This document shows, piece by piece, positions 33,194 through 41,666 of a stretch of 64,000 nt of DNA. Source of the DNA: Tolypothrix brevis GSE-NOS-MK-07-07A (GTDB lineage: Bacteria; Cyanobacteriota; Cyanobacteriia; Cyanobacteriales; Nostocaceae); NCBI GenBank assembly GCA_019358985.1, contig JAHHIJ010000011.1, forward strand, positions 1-64,000, read 5' to 3'. The translations under genes and the position numbers were made by a program. The notes under the pieces were generated by a model. That model worked only from the letters and a program-made list of their open reading frames with translations, was not told the DNA's origin and made no database searches. Position 1 is the first letter of the stretch. Every line of letters begins with the position of its first letter.

Positions 33194-34249
33194 TTAAAGA
33201 TTTGCTTTAACGCGATAAAGTTGGGAGAGTAAATATTGTGTTACTAAAGTAGGTTGTTCAGCTTCCATGAGCGATCGCACTACCGCTACACGTTCGGCAC
33301 CTGCGTCAATCACCTCATTGATATTATTTGGGTCGATTCCCCCAATTGCAAACCAAGGGATGGGACTATGTTTCGCTGCATAACTGACATATTCTACGCC
33401 AGTTGCTGCTTTACCTACTTTCGTGGGAGTTTCATAAACTGGTCCAACACCAATATAATCTGCCCCATCGGCAATCGCCCCTTGCATTTCTTTTGGATTT
33501 GTGGTAGAAAGACCTATCAAGCGCTGTGGTCCGAGTAATTGTCGGGCAATGGCAATCGGCATATCTTGCTGTCCTAGATGTACCCCATCTGCATCCACTG
33601 CCAAAGCCAAATCTACTCGGTCATTCATGATAAAAAGAGCGCCATAGTTGTGACATAGCTGCTGCAACTTCATGGCTTGTTCTAGACGCACAGTATCATC
33701 AGCGGTTTTGTCGCGGTACTGTAAAAGGGTTAATCCACCTTTGAGAGCAGCTTCAACGGTTGACAATAAACTTTCACTTTGGGAGGTGACAAGATAAAGA
33801 CGCGATCGCAATAGCAATTGATGGCGCTGATAACCTAATAAACTACTTTCCAGTGTATAAACCCGATAGCGCATCTGCTTAAAAGCTTTCCCCATATTCG
33901 GATGAGTTAGCTTGCCGTATTCTTCCAGTACCCGCATTGCTTCTTGTACGCGACCGAAGTTAGCTTGTAATAACGATTTGATATTAGCGCGTTGTTCTTC
34001 CTGAGGATGACTTAACTCAGTACCAGCATCGCCCATTGTATCCCGTGCTGCCCGCATTTGAGCCGTATGCCAACTAGCGATCTCTTGTCGTAAATGCTTA
34101 CATTCAAGAGTTAATTGGGCATTATTTAGCCCAAAGCGGCACCATTCTTCGATAATTCGCAAACCTTCACGAGCGCGATCTAAATTTGCATCTAAAATGC
34201 GGTAAATAACATGCTGTATCTGCTCTGTTTGGCTGTATGGCTCGACCAT
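33194..34249 (-). CDS. thiE: thiamine phosphate synthase with N-terminal helical domain
   Basis: The C-terminal two thirds (about 140-351) is ThiE, which joins the pyrimidine and thiazole phosphates: SLLSTVEAALKGGLTLLQYR, MNDRVDLALAVDADGVHLGQQ and GPVYETPTKVG are visible. The N-terminal part (about 12-130, ILDANLDRAREGLRIIEEWC) is the extra domain typical of cyanobacterial ThiE. I chose the ATG at 34249 (MVEPYSQTEQ). The frame is open 66 codons further, but those residues derive from a purine-rich repeat tract and look non-coding. No TPP riboswitch is evident upstream. Confidence 0.93.
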   Translation of the reverse strand: MVEPYSQTEQIQHVIYRILDANLDRAREGLRIIEEWCRFGLNNAQLTLECKHLRQEIASWHTAQMRAARDTMGDAGTELSHPQEEQRANIKSLLQANFGRVQEAMRVLEEYGKLTHPNMGKAFKQMRYRVYTLESSLLGYQRHQLLLRSRLYLVTSQSESLLSTVEAALKGGLTLLQYRDKTADDTVRLEQAMKLQQLCHNYGALFIMNDRVDLALAVDADGVHLGQQDMPIAIARQLLGPQRLIGLSTTNPKEMQGAIADGADYIGVGPVYETPTKVGKAATGVEYVSYAAKHSPIPWFAIGGIDPNNINEVIDAGAERVAVVRSLMEAEQPTLVTQYLLSQLYRVKANL

Positions 34250-34603
34250 TACAACAACCCCATTAGTTCTTTCATCGTCACAGCCAGCCTCTTTCATATT
34301 TGCAATCTTTTTCGCATGGAAGTTGGTTATTACAAATTGGGCAATGGGCAATGGGCAATTTGAGGAGGGGGAAAGGGGAAAGCGGAAAGGGAAGGGGAAA
34401 GGGGAAAAAATATTCCCGGAGTGATTTAAATAACTTTTTATTTCCATACCTTTACCCTTTACCCCTTAACCTTTTCCCCTCTTAAAATCCCCCCAGTCCC
34501 CAGTCCCTAGTAGCCAATAGGTCAATACCTGAGTAATATTATCGACATACTAGCCGTTGTCGGAGTATAAAAAATTAATCTTGGTTGTAAGGAGTGCTAT
34601 AAA
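34250..34603. other. divergent spacer with purine-rich repeat tract
   Basis: Between thiE and the DUF1565 gene. About 34338-34410 has GGGCAAT repeats followed by GGGGAAA-type repeats; 34440-34500 continues with pyrimidine-rich stretches. An AAGGAG site at 34589-34594 serves the plus-strand DUF1565 gene. No THI-box consensus was found. Confidence 0.5.
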
Positions 34604-36388
34604 TTGATTTCCCCCCTTGTGTTTCCTAACAATCGTAAAGCAGATATGCTGTCACCCAAGGCGATCGCTTTTGACTACAAACCAGATTCTTGCCTGAAAT
34701 TAGCAATACTTTTGGTTGTTCGTTCTTCTATTTTTTGTTTTACCCTTAGCCTAGGCGTGTTAACTACAGCATTGTTGGGTATTACCGACACCGCCATAGC
34801 TCAACCATTTGCACCAAATCAGATGCTTATGGGTGAAAAAACAATGTCTCAGGTTAATGTGCTGTTTGTCAACCCAAGTGTCGGAAATGACAAACTAGGC
34901 AATGGTGGTGAACGCGCACCTTTGAAAACAATTACCCAAGCGCTGCAACAAGCCAAACCCAATACTGTAATTATCCTCTCTAGAGGTACTTACAGCACCC
35001 AAACCGGAGAGGTATTTCCTTTAATCCTCAAAACAGGAGTGTCAATTCAAGGAGATTCGCAAAATCTAGGACGCGAAATTGAAATTCAGGGGGGTGGTGA
35101 TTACCTCAGTCGCAGCTTTGGCGGACAAAATGCCACAATTGTCGGAGCAAACCAAGCGCGATTAACGGGAGTGACAGTGAGGAACCCCAATCGTCGTGGT
35201 TACGGCTTGTGGATTGAATCGAGCAATCCTATAATCGTCGAAAATACTTTTACTGGCAGTACACAAGATGGCATTTCTGTCAATGGAAACAGTGCGCCCA
35301 TTATTAGCAAAAATTATTTTTATCGCAATGGAGCAAATGGAATCACCATTAATGGTAATTCTCATCCAGAAGTGCGAGAAAATGTCTTTGAAGAAACGGG
35401 TTTTGGGATTAATATTGCCAAAAATGCGACGCCAATGGTGGTAGGCAATGAAATTAAGGGCAACAGAGCCGGAATTATTGTCCAGGCGAATGCTCGCCCG
35501 ATTTTACGGAATAATGTAATTGAGGGCAGTAGAGAAGATGGGTTAGTCGCGATCGCACAAGCAATGCCAGATTTAGGTAACGCAGGAGAAGCCGGTGGTA
35601 ATCAATTTCGCAATAATGCTCGTTATGACATTAACGCGCTTGCGGCAAAACAAGTAATTTCCGCTGTTGGGAATAACTTGGGAAGCGATCGCATCGCCGG
35701 TAAGATAGATATGCAAGGTGGAAGTGCCATCGCTTCATTACCCAACAATCTGGCACCATCAACTTCAGCAAATCGAGAAATCACCTTCAATGCACCATCT
35801 ATATCGCAAACTCCTAAATTAAGAACCTCATCACCCAGAACCAATATCCCTTCAACAGGATTGAATCCGCAATTACTGCCGCTACAAAGCGTTAATTCTC
35901 CGCTTTCCGTGACTTCTAAAAATCAACAGCAACCCATTTCTAGAATTGCCACCTTTCCTACTCCTAGCAGCTTACCAGGGTATCGAGAATCAGTTTCTGC
36001 CCCATCGACCATGACAAATAATGCAGTGGTGCCACAGTTGAATTATGTGCGAGTTGATCCCAACACAATTGAGTTTAACGCACCGCAATCTGTCGGAGAT
36101 ATGCGAAACCTGAGGGCACCTGAAAACCCAACAACAATGTATCGCAGTCAATCGCCTTTGTCTATGGGCGTTACCCAAACCGGTTTACGTTATCGGGTAA
36201 TAGTGGAAATAGCAAATCAAAGCGAGCAAGACTTAGTGCGATCTATTGCCCCTGGTGCTTTCGCTACGGTTTGGCAAGGTAGGGGAGTCATGCAAGCAGG
36301 AATTTTTAGCAGTCGCTATAACGCAAACGAAGTACTGAAACTTATTAACAGAAACGGTTTGAGAGGAGTGATTTCACCGACGAATTAA
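34604..36388 (+). CDS. secreted DUF1565 right-handed beta-helix protein
   Basis: The 594-residue frame starts at TTG 34604 with AAGGAG 9 bases upstream. ATG 34646 is an alternative. A signal-like hydrophobic stretch (about 35-63) ends near TAIAQP. Then LFVNPSVGNDKLGNGGERAP starts a DUF1565 parallel beta-helix with NxI-type rungs up to about residue 330. A proline/serine-rich linker follows, then a C-terminal domain YRVIVEIANQSEQDLVR with NRNGLRGV that resembles SPOR-like surface domains. Predicted periplasmic or outer-surface protein. A paralogue without signal lies at 39845-41338. Confidence 0.82.
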   Translation: MISPLVFPNNRKADMLSPKAIAFDYKPDSCLKLAILLVVRSSIFCFTLSLGVLTTALLGITDTAIAQPFAPNQMLMGEKTMSQVNVLFVNPSVGNDKLGNGGERAPLKTITQALQQAKPNTVIILSRGTYSTQTGEVFPLILKTGVSIQGDSQNLGREIEIQGGGDYLSRSFGGQNATIVGANQARLTGVTVRNPNRRGYGLWIESSNPIIVENTFTGSTQDGISVNGNSAPIISKNYFYRNGANGITINGNSHPEVRENVFEETGFGINIAKNATPMVVGNEIKGNRAGIIVQANARPILRNNVIEGSREDGLVAIAQAMPDLGNAGEAGGNQFRNNARYDINALAAKQVISAVGNNLGSDRIAGKIDMQGGSAIASLPNNLAPSTSANREITFNAPSISQTPKLRTSSPRTNIPSTGLNPQLLPLQSVNSPLSVTSKNQQQPISRIATFPTPSSLPGYRESVSAPSTMTNNAVVPQLNYVRVDPNTIEFNAPQSVGDMRNLRAPENPTTMYRSQSPLSMGVTQTGLRYRVIVEIANQSEQDLVRSIAPGAFATVWQGRGVMQAGIFSSRYNANEVLKLINRNGLRGVISPTN

Positions 36389-36576
36389 GTTTGTATTATT
36401 GTTTGAGCGATGTCTTGCGACAAGACGAAGAAGCGTCTACGCTGCTTCACAAAACTTGGCTAAACTTCTTCAAGTCTCACCATTAAACTAGAAATTAATC
36501 CTAGAGGGTCTGCTTCCTGCTTCCTGCTTCATCCAAGGTAGACGGCTACTTCTTGTCCACAGGCGTTAAGTTTCGG
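36389..36576 (-). other. downstream region of tnpB; candidate guide-RNA and right-end region
   Basis: In TnpB loci the scaffold (omega) RNA and the transposon right end lie just 3' of tnpB. Here that is this stretch, read on the minus strand. It includes an in-frame continuation of tnpB to TGA 36529-36531 and hairpins such as GTCTTGCGACAAGAC (36413-36427). The sequence near 36409-36440 recurs at about 48549-48580, so part of it is a dispersed repeat. I cannot define the omega RNA boundaries by eye. Confidence 0.4.
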
Positions 36577-37755
36577 TCAAGCCAACCGTACTTTATTTTT
36601 AGGGGCATTCTCAAGGTTGATAGAAGCATTTTCATCACGGTCTTGAGAATGCTTGCAAACCTTACAATCAAATATTCGGTCTGATAACTTCATATCTTGG
36701 ATAGAATTACACTTAGAACAAGTTTTAGAGCTTGGATACCATCGGTCTACAAGTTCTACCTTTGTTCCAAAGTGAGCCTGCTTATAAATAAACTGACGAC
36801 GAATTTCGTAAAAGCAGTTGTTACTTATAGCATTGGCTAACTTGTGGTTAGCAATCATTCCTCTAACATTAAGATCCTCGATCCGAATTATGTAAGCTTT
36901 CCGACTTAAAGAAGTCGTCATTTTCTGCGTTGTATCTTGTCTTATATTTGCGATACGCGCATTCAATTTAGCCACTTTCAGATAGAAATTACGAGGGTTC
37001 TTTGATGCAACAATCTTCAGTTTCTTATTTCCTAAGACTTTATTGCGATTACGCCATTGAATCTTACCGAGCTTGGTTTTCGCCCTCTTGGTAGAAACAG
37101 GCATCTCGTATTTTGATCCGTCCGTTGCTGTTGCTAAACATTTTACGCCCAAATCCACCCCAATCTTTTCAATTGGGTGAATGATAGGCGGAAGTTTTTC
37201 AGCATCCAAAACGAAAGAAACGAACCACTTATCGGCAGTTCTTGAAACTGTAAAAGTTTGAGAACTACACATAAAGTTGATTCGTTCTTTAATTCTGAAT
37301 GTTTTCATCCCAGGTAAATTAATTCGCTTACCTGGAGAGATCACAACTCGATTGGTAAAGGGTAAAGCAGGTTTACATGAATCTGGGTAAATACCAGAGG
37401 TTTTGTAAACAGTAAAGGAATCACCCATATGTTTTGATTTTTTATTTGGGAAGCCCGACTTCCCTTCACGCCATCTCGAAAAAGCCTTTTTTAAATCAAT
37501 GAATGCTGACTGATAAACAGTGGATGGATATGATTTCATCCATGCGTATTCAGGTTTTTGCATTGTGATTTGGGTAAATACTTTCTTGATGACATCAATT
37601 CTTTTGGAGTCAGAGGCTTTTAGATTTTCGAGACTCCAAGAATTCGTGAGCAAGTCCAACCCAAAGTTGTAGACAAATCGCTTAAACCCAGCTAGCCCGC
37701 GCATCAAGGAGGTTTCAACTTTATTTAGTTTTAATTCTCGCTTGATGGCATACAT
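36577..37755 (-). CDS. tnpB: TnpB, RNA-guided endonuclease of IS200/IS605-type element
   Basis: From ATG 37755 (MYAIKRELKLNK) the protein has 392 residues. RuvC-like catalytic residues are all present: D201 in GVDLGVK, E293 in IEDLNV and D374 in QDRDENAS. The zinc ribbon is C346/C349/C364/C367. It is therefore likely catalytically competent. After the TGA at 36577 the same frame continues PKLNACGQEVAVYLG to a second stop at 36529, matching the usual TnpB tail, so 15 terminal residues were probably lost by a nonsense change. No tnpA lies beside it, so the element cannot move alone. Confidence 0.93.
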   Translation of the reverse strand: MYAIKRELKLNKVETSLMRGLAGFKRFVYNFGLDLLTNSWSLENLKASDSKRIDVIKKVFTQITMQKPEYAWMKSYPSTVYQSAFIDLKKAFSRWREGKSGFPNKKSKHMGDSFTVYKTSGIYPDSCKPALPFTNRVVISPGKRINLPGMKTFRIKERINFMCSSQTFTVSRTADKWFVSFVLDAEKLPPIIHPIEKIGVDLGVKCLATATDGSKYEMPVSTKRAKTKLGKIQWRNRNKVLGNKKLKIVASKNPRNFYLKVAKLNARIANIRQDTTQKMTTSLSRKAYIIRIEDLNVRGMIANHKLANAISNNCFYEIRRQFIYKQAHFGTKVELVDRWYPSSKTCSKCNSIQDMKLSDRIFDCKVCKHSQDRDENASINLENAPKNKVRLA

Positions 37756-37821
37756 ATTTCTATATCGGATCTTTCTATTAGTGTACCAATATCTGAAAAA
37801 TAATATCTGAAAAATAAAACA

Positions 37822-38016
37822 ATGCCTTTTGAGAAAAATCACAAGCTTGGTTTTTTACCTAGAGGAAGCGAACCTTTACACCGTAAACCGTTGACAATAA
37901 AGGTGCGCCTTGGAATTCGTGCCAAAATTATGGCAATACCAGATTGGCAGTCACAGTTGAGAGAAGTTATTGAACTATGGTTGGAAAGTAAAGCTGACCT
38001 TGATGATCAGACTTGA
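37822..38016 (+). CDS. small conserved cyanobacterial protein, unknown
   Basis: The 64-residue frame reads MPFEKNHKLGFLPRGSEPLH and then IKVRLGIRAKIMAIPDWQSQ followed by an acidic helical tail. I recall short cyanobacterial proteins with the same KLGF, IKVRxG and IPDWQ elements, so I take it as real. It begins only 67 bp from the tnpB start in the divergent direction. The insertion may have replaced its promoter. Function unknown; small DNA-binding or antitoxin-like roles are possible. Confidence 0.6.
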   Translation: MPFEKNHKLGFLPRGSEPLHRKPLTIKVRLGIRAKIMAIPDWQSQLREVIELWLESKADLDDQT

Positions 38017-38168
38017 ACAAGTTTAGACAAGAATTTATTGATTTAATCTAGCTCTTTTTTCGTGATTCTTAATAAAATTGAGAAACAGGCGATCGCTCCT
38101 TTTTTATACTCTCCTCTCACAAGCGTGTATGTCCTAAAATTGAAAAAACTGATAGCTGTGCGGTAAAT

Positions 38169-38393
38169 ATGGACAGAATATCAATTAACTCTCAAATCCA
38201 CTTCGGTAAGCCTTGCATAGCAGGTACGCGCATCACTGTGCAAAGTATTCTTGAACTGCTCAATGAAGGGCTTTCTTTTAAAGAAATTATTCAAGATTAC
38301 TATCCCAATCTCCAAGTTGAGGACATTCAAGCTTGTTTACAGTATGCCATTGCACTCTTTGCGGCTGAAGACATTCATTTGGCATCAGCTTAG
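38169..38393 (+). CDS. DUF433 protein (VapB45-like antitoxin family)
   Basis: The 74 residues contain HFGKPCIAGTRITVQSILELL and EEIIQDYYPNL-like KEIIQDYYPNLQVEDIQACL, the hallmark of DUF433, a short winged-helix-type family often acting as antitoxin with a DUF5615 PIN-like toxin. No DUF5615 gene follows: after the stop there is only repeat-rich DNA. It is an orphan, either a solo regulator or a module that has lost its toxin. Confidence 0.85.
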   Translation: MDRISINSQIHFGKPCIAGTRITVQSILELLNEGLSFKEIIQDYYPNLQVEDIQACLQYAIALFAAEDIHLASA

Positions 38394-38937
38394 TACAGAA
38401 GAGCATTAATTCATAACGAAAATTTATCACAAAAACTCTGCGTCACTTTGCGCTTACCTCCGTGTTCCTCTGCGTTAAAAGCGGAAAACTTTATCGGATA
38501 CAGGATTTGTGTTAGTAGAATAGCGCCGATGGTTAAAAGCGATTTATAAGAAAGCATAAAGTAACTTTGTATAAACCGGAAATTAATTTAAATGAGCTAG
38601 ATAACAGGTATTTTAGTATGCTATCCGCTTGTTTGGCTAGTGGAATACCAGAATAGGCTCTCTGTCTTTTCTACATACAGCAGATTGCGCTTTAAAATAC
38701 ACCTAGAGACGTAGCAGTGCTACGTCTCTACAAGGTTTTCGGTTTTATATATGTACTTCCTAAGCCTGAAATCTGCTGTAGACATGAAACTTGAGGATGC
38801 CAAAAAGTTAATCGACGCGCTTCGGGGCAACCTCAAGAGAATTAAAGGTTATTCTAGAATTAGTTTTTTAATTGATAAGATATAAAGACTTTCTTTAACT
38901 ATTTTCAACCCTCCATTTCTTTTTGGGTGTGACGTCC
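38394..38937. other. repeat-rich region downstream of DUF433 gene
   Basis: The stretch holds a CTCTGCGTCACTTTGCGCTTACCTCCG-type dispersed repeat (about 38437-38480), a GACGTAGCAGTGCTACGTC palindrome (38705-38729) with ACAAGGTTTTCGG flank, and a 33-codon open frame starting at 38784. Otherwise non-coding. Confidence 0.5.
38784..38885 (+). CDS. possible 33-residue gene fragment
   Basis: An ATG frame reads MKLEDAKKLIDALRGNLKRI and ends after 33 residues at TAA 38883-38885. The start looks protein-like (amphipathic helix), possibly the 5' remnant of a small antitoxin-type gene in the wake of DUF433. No ribosome site is evident. Low confidence that it is expressed. Confidence 0.25.
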   Translation: MKLEDAKKLIDALRGNLKRIKGYSRISFLIDKI

Positions 38938-39816
38938 TTAGGGCTTTTCACTCCTCATTGCTTTGAGTTTTGATGTGAACAACTCAGAGCGATCGCTTTT
39001 TTCTGGGGTGAATTGTCCAATTGGTGGATGATTGGTAGCAGGTAAACACAATGCCTGTTGATTCAAATGAGATGTTTGGTTGACAAAACTGAGGTTTAAT
39101 GCATAAGTCCGATGACACCCAAGGGTATATTTAGACACTCCACTTGTGGAAGATGGCAAAACGTTTTCCGTTTCTATATTTTCGCGTGTTTGATGATGTG
39201 AGATTGGCTTTTCTTCACTCATCACTTGTATCGGCTGAGTATTGTTGCCCCTACTATACCTATTCGCGATCGCTAAATTGTCAGTTAGAGAATTTCCGGT
39301 TGGTGGTAATTCAGTATTCTCAGATAAAAACGGTGAAGTTAGTGAAGTTAAGCTTTCGGGAAATTTGCTGCAAATCAAGCGTTCAAATTCCATATTGAAA
39401 TGAAAAATTGCCTGTCCGCGTCGCTGCCAAAATGTTAAAAGTTGTTGAACTGAAAACGCTTTGTAACGACCTTGATACAGTGCTTCAATCACTGCTAAAT
39501 GTAGCCAATTAAGTGGGTACTGAGTTTGCCAACGGTTAACTAACTCACTGGCACTGTACCCACTGAGGTCAAAACTATAGTGAATTAATAAGGCGGCTGT
39601 CAAGTCGAGCCACTCATGTGTCGGGGTTTGGGAATCACCCTTCATATACGCCCCCTCAAGGCGTTGAGCGCTGTGCCGCCCGGTTGAGCGATGTGTTGTG
39701 GTAGAGGTGTCCAGGGTTGTTGTGAACATCTGGCTATCAGCTTCTGGCAATAGGTATAAATTTTCAACCCATGCATATAGCCTAAAAGTGCTTTTAGCTA
39801 TAGGGGAAGTTACCAA
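38938..39816 (-). CDS. conserved cyanobacterial hypothetical protein
   Basis: The 292-residue product has a compact helical core (about 66-155) with EWLDLTAALLIHYSFDLSGY, SASELVNRW and YKAFSVQQLLTFWQRRGQA. A polar, low-complexity C-terminal half rich in Ser, Thr, Asn and Pro follows. The core suggests a helical interaction domain; I do not recognise a named family. A shorter start at M58 (39645) is possible because residues 1-57 look disordered. It lies 28 bp after the SLH-DUF1565 gene on the same strand, so they may be co-transcribed. Confidence 0.65.
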   Translation of the reverse strand: MVTSPIAKSTFRLYAWVENLYLLPEADSQMFTTTLDTSTTTHRSTGRHSAQRLEGAYMKGDSQTPTHEWLDLTAALLIHYSFDLSGYSASELVNRWQTQYPLNWLHLAVIEALYQGRYKAFSVQQLLTFWQRRGQAIFHFNMEFERLICSKFPESLTSLTSPFLSENTELPPTGNSLTDNLAIANRYSRGNNTQPIQVMSEEKPISHHQTRENIETENVLPSSTSGVSKYTLGCHRTYALNLSFVNQTSHLNQQALCLPATNHPPIGQFTPEKSDRSELFTSKLKAMRSEKP

Positions 39817-39844
39817 GTGCTTTTAAGGTTATAGGAAGTGTTTT

Positions 39845-41338
39845 TTATTCTACTTGCCAAATGCCTTCATTTGAAAGGATATACGGTGATTTTATTGGAG
39901 AAGATTTTTTGATAGCGACTAATGCTTGGTAAACCATTGCTGCTACTTCGGCTCGTGTGGCAAAGCGAGAAGGCTCGATTTGCCTGGGGTTTGGGTAATT
40001 AACTACGATTTTTTGTTGTGTGGCAGTTGCAACTGCTGTGCGGGCATAATCAAGAATCGTATTACGGTCACTGTAGCAGAGTAAGGCATCTGATTGTGCC
40101 GGTGGCAGCTTTAGTCCGTTAACTAGAGAGACAATTACTTGTAGTCGCTGGACATTTTGATTAGGGCTGAAAGTGCGATCGCTTTTTCCACCCACAAAAC
40201 CACCCATAGCGGCAATTTGAATTGCATTATAAGCCCAAAAGTCCTTGGGGACGTCAACAAAAGCCGGTGCTGGGTATCTGGGAGTGGGATTAAATGCTGC
40301 GGCTACTAAAGCTGCATAATCGGCACGAGTCATGGGGTTATCTGGGGCAAAAGTCCCATCAGGATAGCTGTTAATCAAATTCTTGTTTGCCAATGCTTCC
40401 ACAAAATCCGCTGCCCAATGTCCTGCCAAATCGGAAACAAGAGCGATAAACTCGACTAATCCCTTTACCTGAGCCGGATTTAACTGATTACCTACTAATA
40501 TTAGTTTTTCTGATGTAGCATTATTTAAATCAAATTGACCGTTATCGCAAAAAATATTGTCACCATTATCTTCTTTAATACCTAAATTTGGATTTGCATT
40601 CCCGTTGACTAAAAGTCCACCTTGGGTATTATTGGCAATGAGATTTTGACGTAGCACGGGTTGCGCTTGTCTGGAGAGAGCGATCGCTGTACCATTTTCT
40701 ATTAGTTTGTTCTTTACAAGCATTGGGGCAGCTGAGTCACTAATCGCGATGCCAATAATGTTTTTTTGAAAAATATTCCGCACCACTTCCCCTTTGCTAT
40801 TACCTGCCATCACCAAGCCACTGACAGTGTTTTCCACAAAGACATTATCTAAAATTGCAGGTTTAGCACTCCCCGTCACAAACAAAGCTTCCCGACCACA
40901 TTTGGTAAAAGTATTATTAACCAAAGAGGGTGCGGTGGATTCAATCCAAACACCAGTGCCTTTTGCGGCTGTATTCGTCACAGTCACACCCATGACAGTC
41001 GCTTCACCTAGCAATAGCAGGGTGATATTTTGCCATCCAAAGCTTTGGCTTTGATATGCACCACTCCCCGAAATCACAATTCCTCGACCTTTAGTCCCTT
41101 CGTTACCCACCACCAACACACCATCGGGGATGAATAGCGGAAACACCTCTCGATTCAGAGAATTGTAATTTCCCTCCGCCAGTTGAATAATTGTAGATTT
41201 TGTGCTTACTTTTAAAGCACGGCTAATGGTTTTAAACGGACTGAACTTGGAGGAACCTGGATTTTTATCATTCCCAGTCGCAGGATTAACGTAAAGTGTT
41301 TTAACGACAGTCGAGTTCACCATATAGTTAGTAGTCAA
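39845..41338 (-). CDS. DUF1565 beta-helix protein with SLH domains
   Basis: The 497-residue protein begins TLYVNPATGNDKNPGSSKFS and builds a DUF1565 parallel beta-helix (about 12-290). Three S-layer-homology-type modules follow: LAGHWAADFVEALANKNLIN, the second with DVPKDFWAYNAIQIAAMGG, and a third weaker one near YSDRNTILDYARTAVATA. SLH domains anchor proteins to the cell wall or outer membrane, but no signal peptide is visible at this start. M6 is an alternative start with the same problem. Paralogue of the 34604-36388 protein. Confidence 0.85.
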   Translation of the reverse strand: MTTNYMVNSTVVKTLYVNPATGNDKNPGSSKFSPFKTISRALKVSTKSTIIQLAEGNYNSLNREVFPLFIPDGVLVVGNEGTKGRGIVISGSGAYQSQSFGWQNITLLLLGEATVMGVTVTNTAAKGTGVWIESTAPSLVNNTFTKCGREALFVTGSAKPAILDNVFVENTVSGLVMAGNSKGEVVRNIFQKNIIGIAISDSAAPMLVKNKLIENGTAIALSRQAQPVLRQNLIANNTQGGLLVNGNANPNLGIKEDNGDNIFCDNGQFDLNNATSEKLILVGNQLNPAQVKGLVEFIALVSDLAGHWAADFVEALANKNLINSYPDGTFAPDNPMTRADYAALVAAAFNPTPRYPAPAFVDVPKDFWAYNAIQIAAMGGFVGGKSDRTFSPNQNVQRLQVIVSLVNGLKLPPAQSDALLCYSDRNTILDYARTAVATATQQKIVVNYPNPRQIEPSRFATRAEVAAMVYQALVAIKKSSPIKSPYILSNEGIWQVE

Positions 41339-41525
41339 GGGTTAACAGTCAAGGGTCAACAGTCAAGGGTCAACAGTCAAGGGTCAACAGTCAAGGGTCA
41401 ACAGTCAAGGGTCAACAGTCAAGGGTCAAGCTCGGAGTTTGGTGTTCGGAACTCGGAGTTTGGTGTTCGGAACTCGGAGTTTGGTGTTCGGAACTCGGAG
41501 TGTCGTGTTCGGAACTCGGAGTTTG
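41333..41525. repeat. two adjoining tandem arrays, 14-bp and 21-bp units
   Basis: First, about seven copies of AGTCAAGGGTCAAC (41333-41430), then about five copies of a 21-bp unit containing CTCGGAGTTTGGTGTTCGGAA (41431-41525), one with a variant GTGTCGTG. They lie in the divergent promoter spacer between the SLH gene and the ABC operon. The near-perfect copies point to recent expansion. Confidence 0.9.
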
Positions 41526-41666
41526 GTACTTATAAAGCTTAAATTCTCCTTTCATCCCCCACTGTGACACTCCCCCACTTTTTTAATCTCCTTAAAATCC
41601 GCTGCATTTTGAAAATATTGCTTTAATATCTTTTAATGCCCTATCAGCAATCAGGCGAATTTAACG

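Noticed and set aside
33194-34447. Long N-terminal form of ThiE starting at 34447
   Set aside because: The extra 66 codons translate repeat and purine-tract DNA (FSPFPFPFRFPLSP); the MVEPYSQ start matches the family.
34250-34603. TPP riboswitch upstream of thiE
   Set aside because: No THI-box-like conserved segments (such as CTGAGA) with the right spacing; the spacer is a purine repeat tract.
4604-41525. Heptamer and 14/21-bp arrays considered as CRISPR arrays
   Set aside because: Units are short and head-to-tail with no unique spacers, and no cas genes are present.
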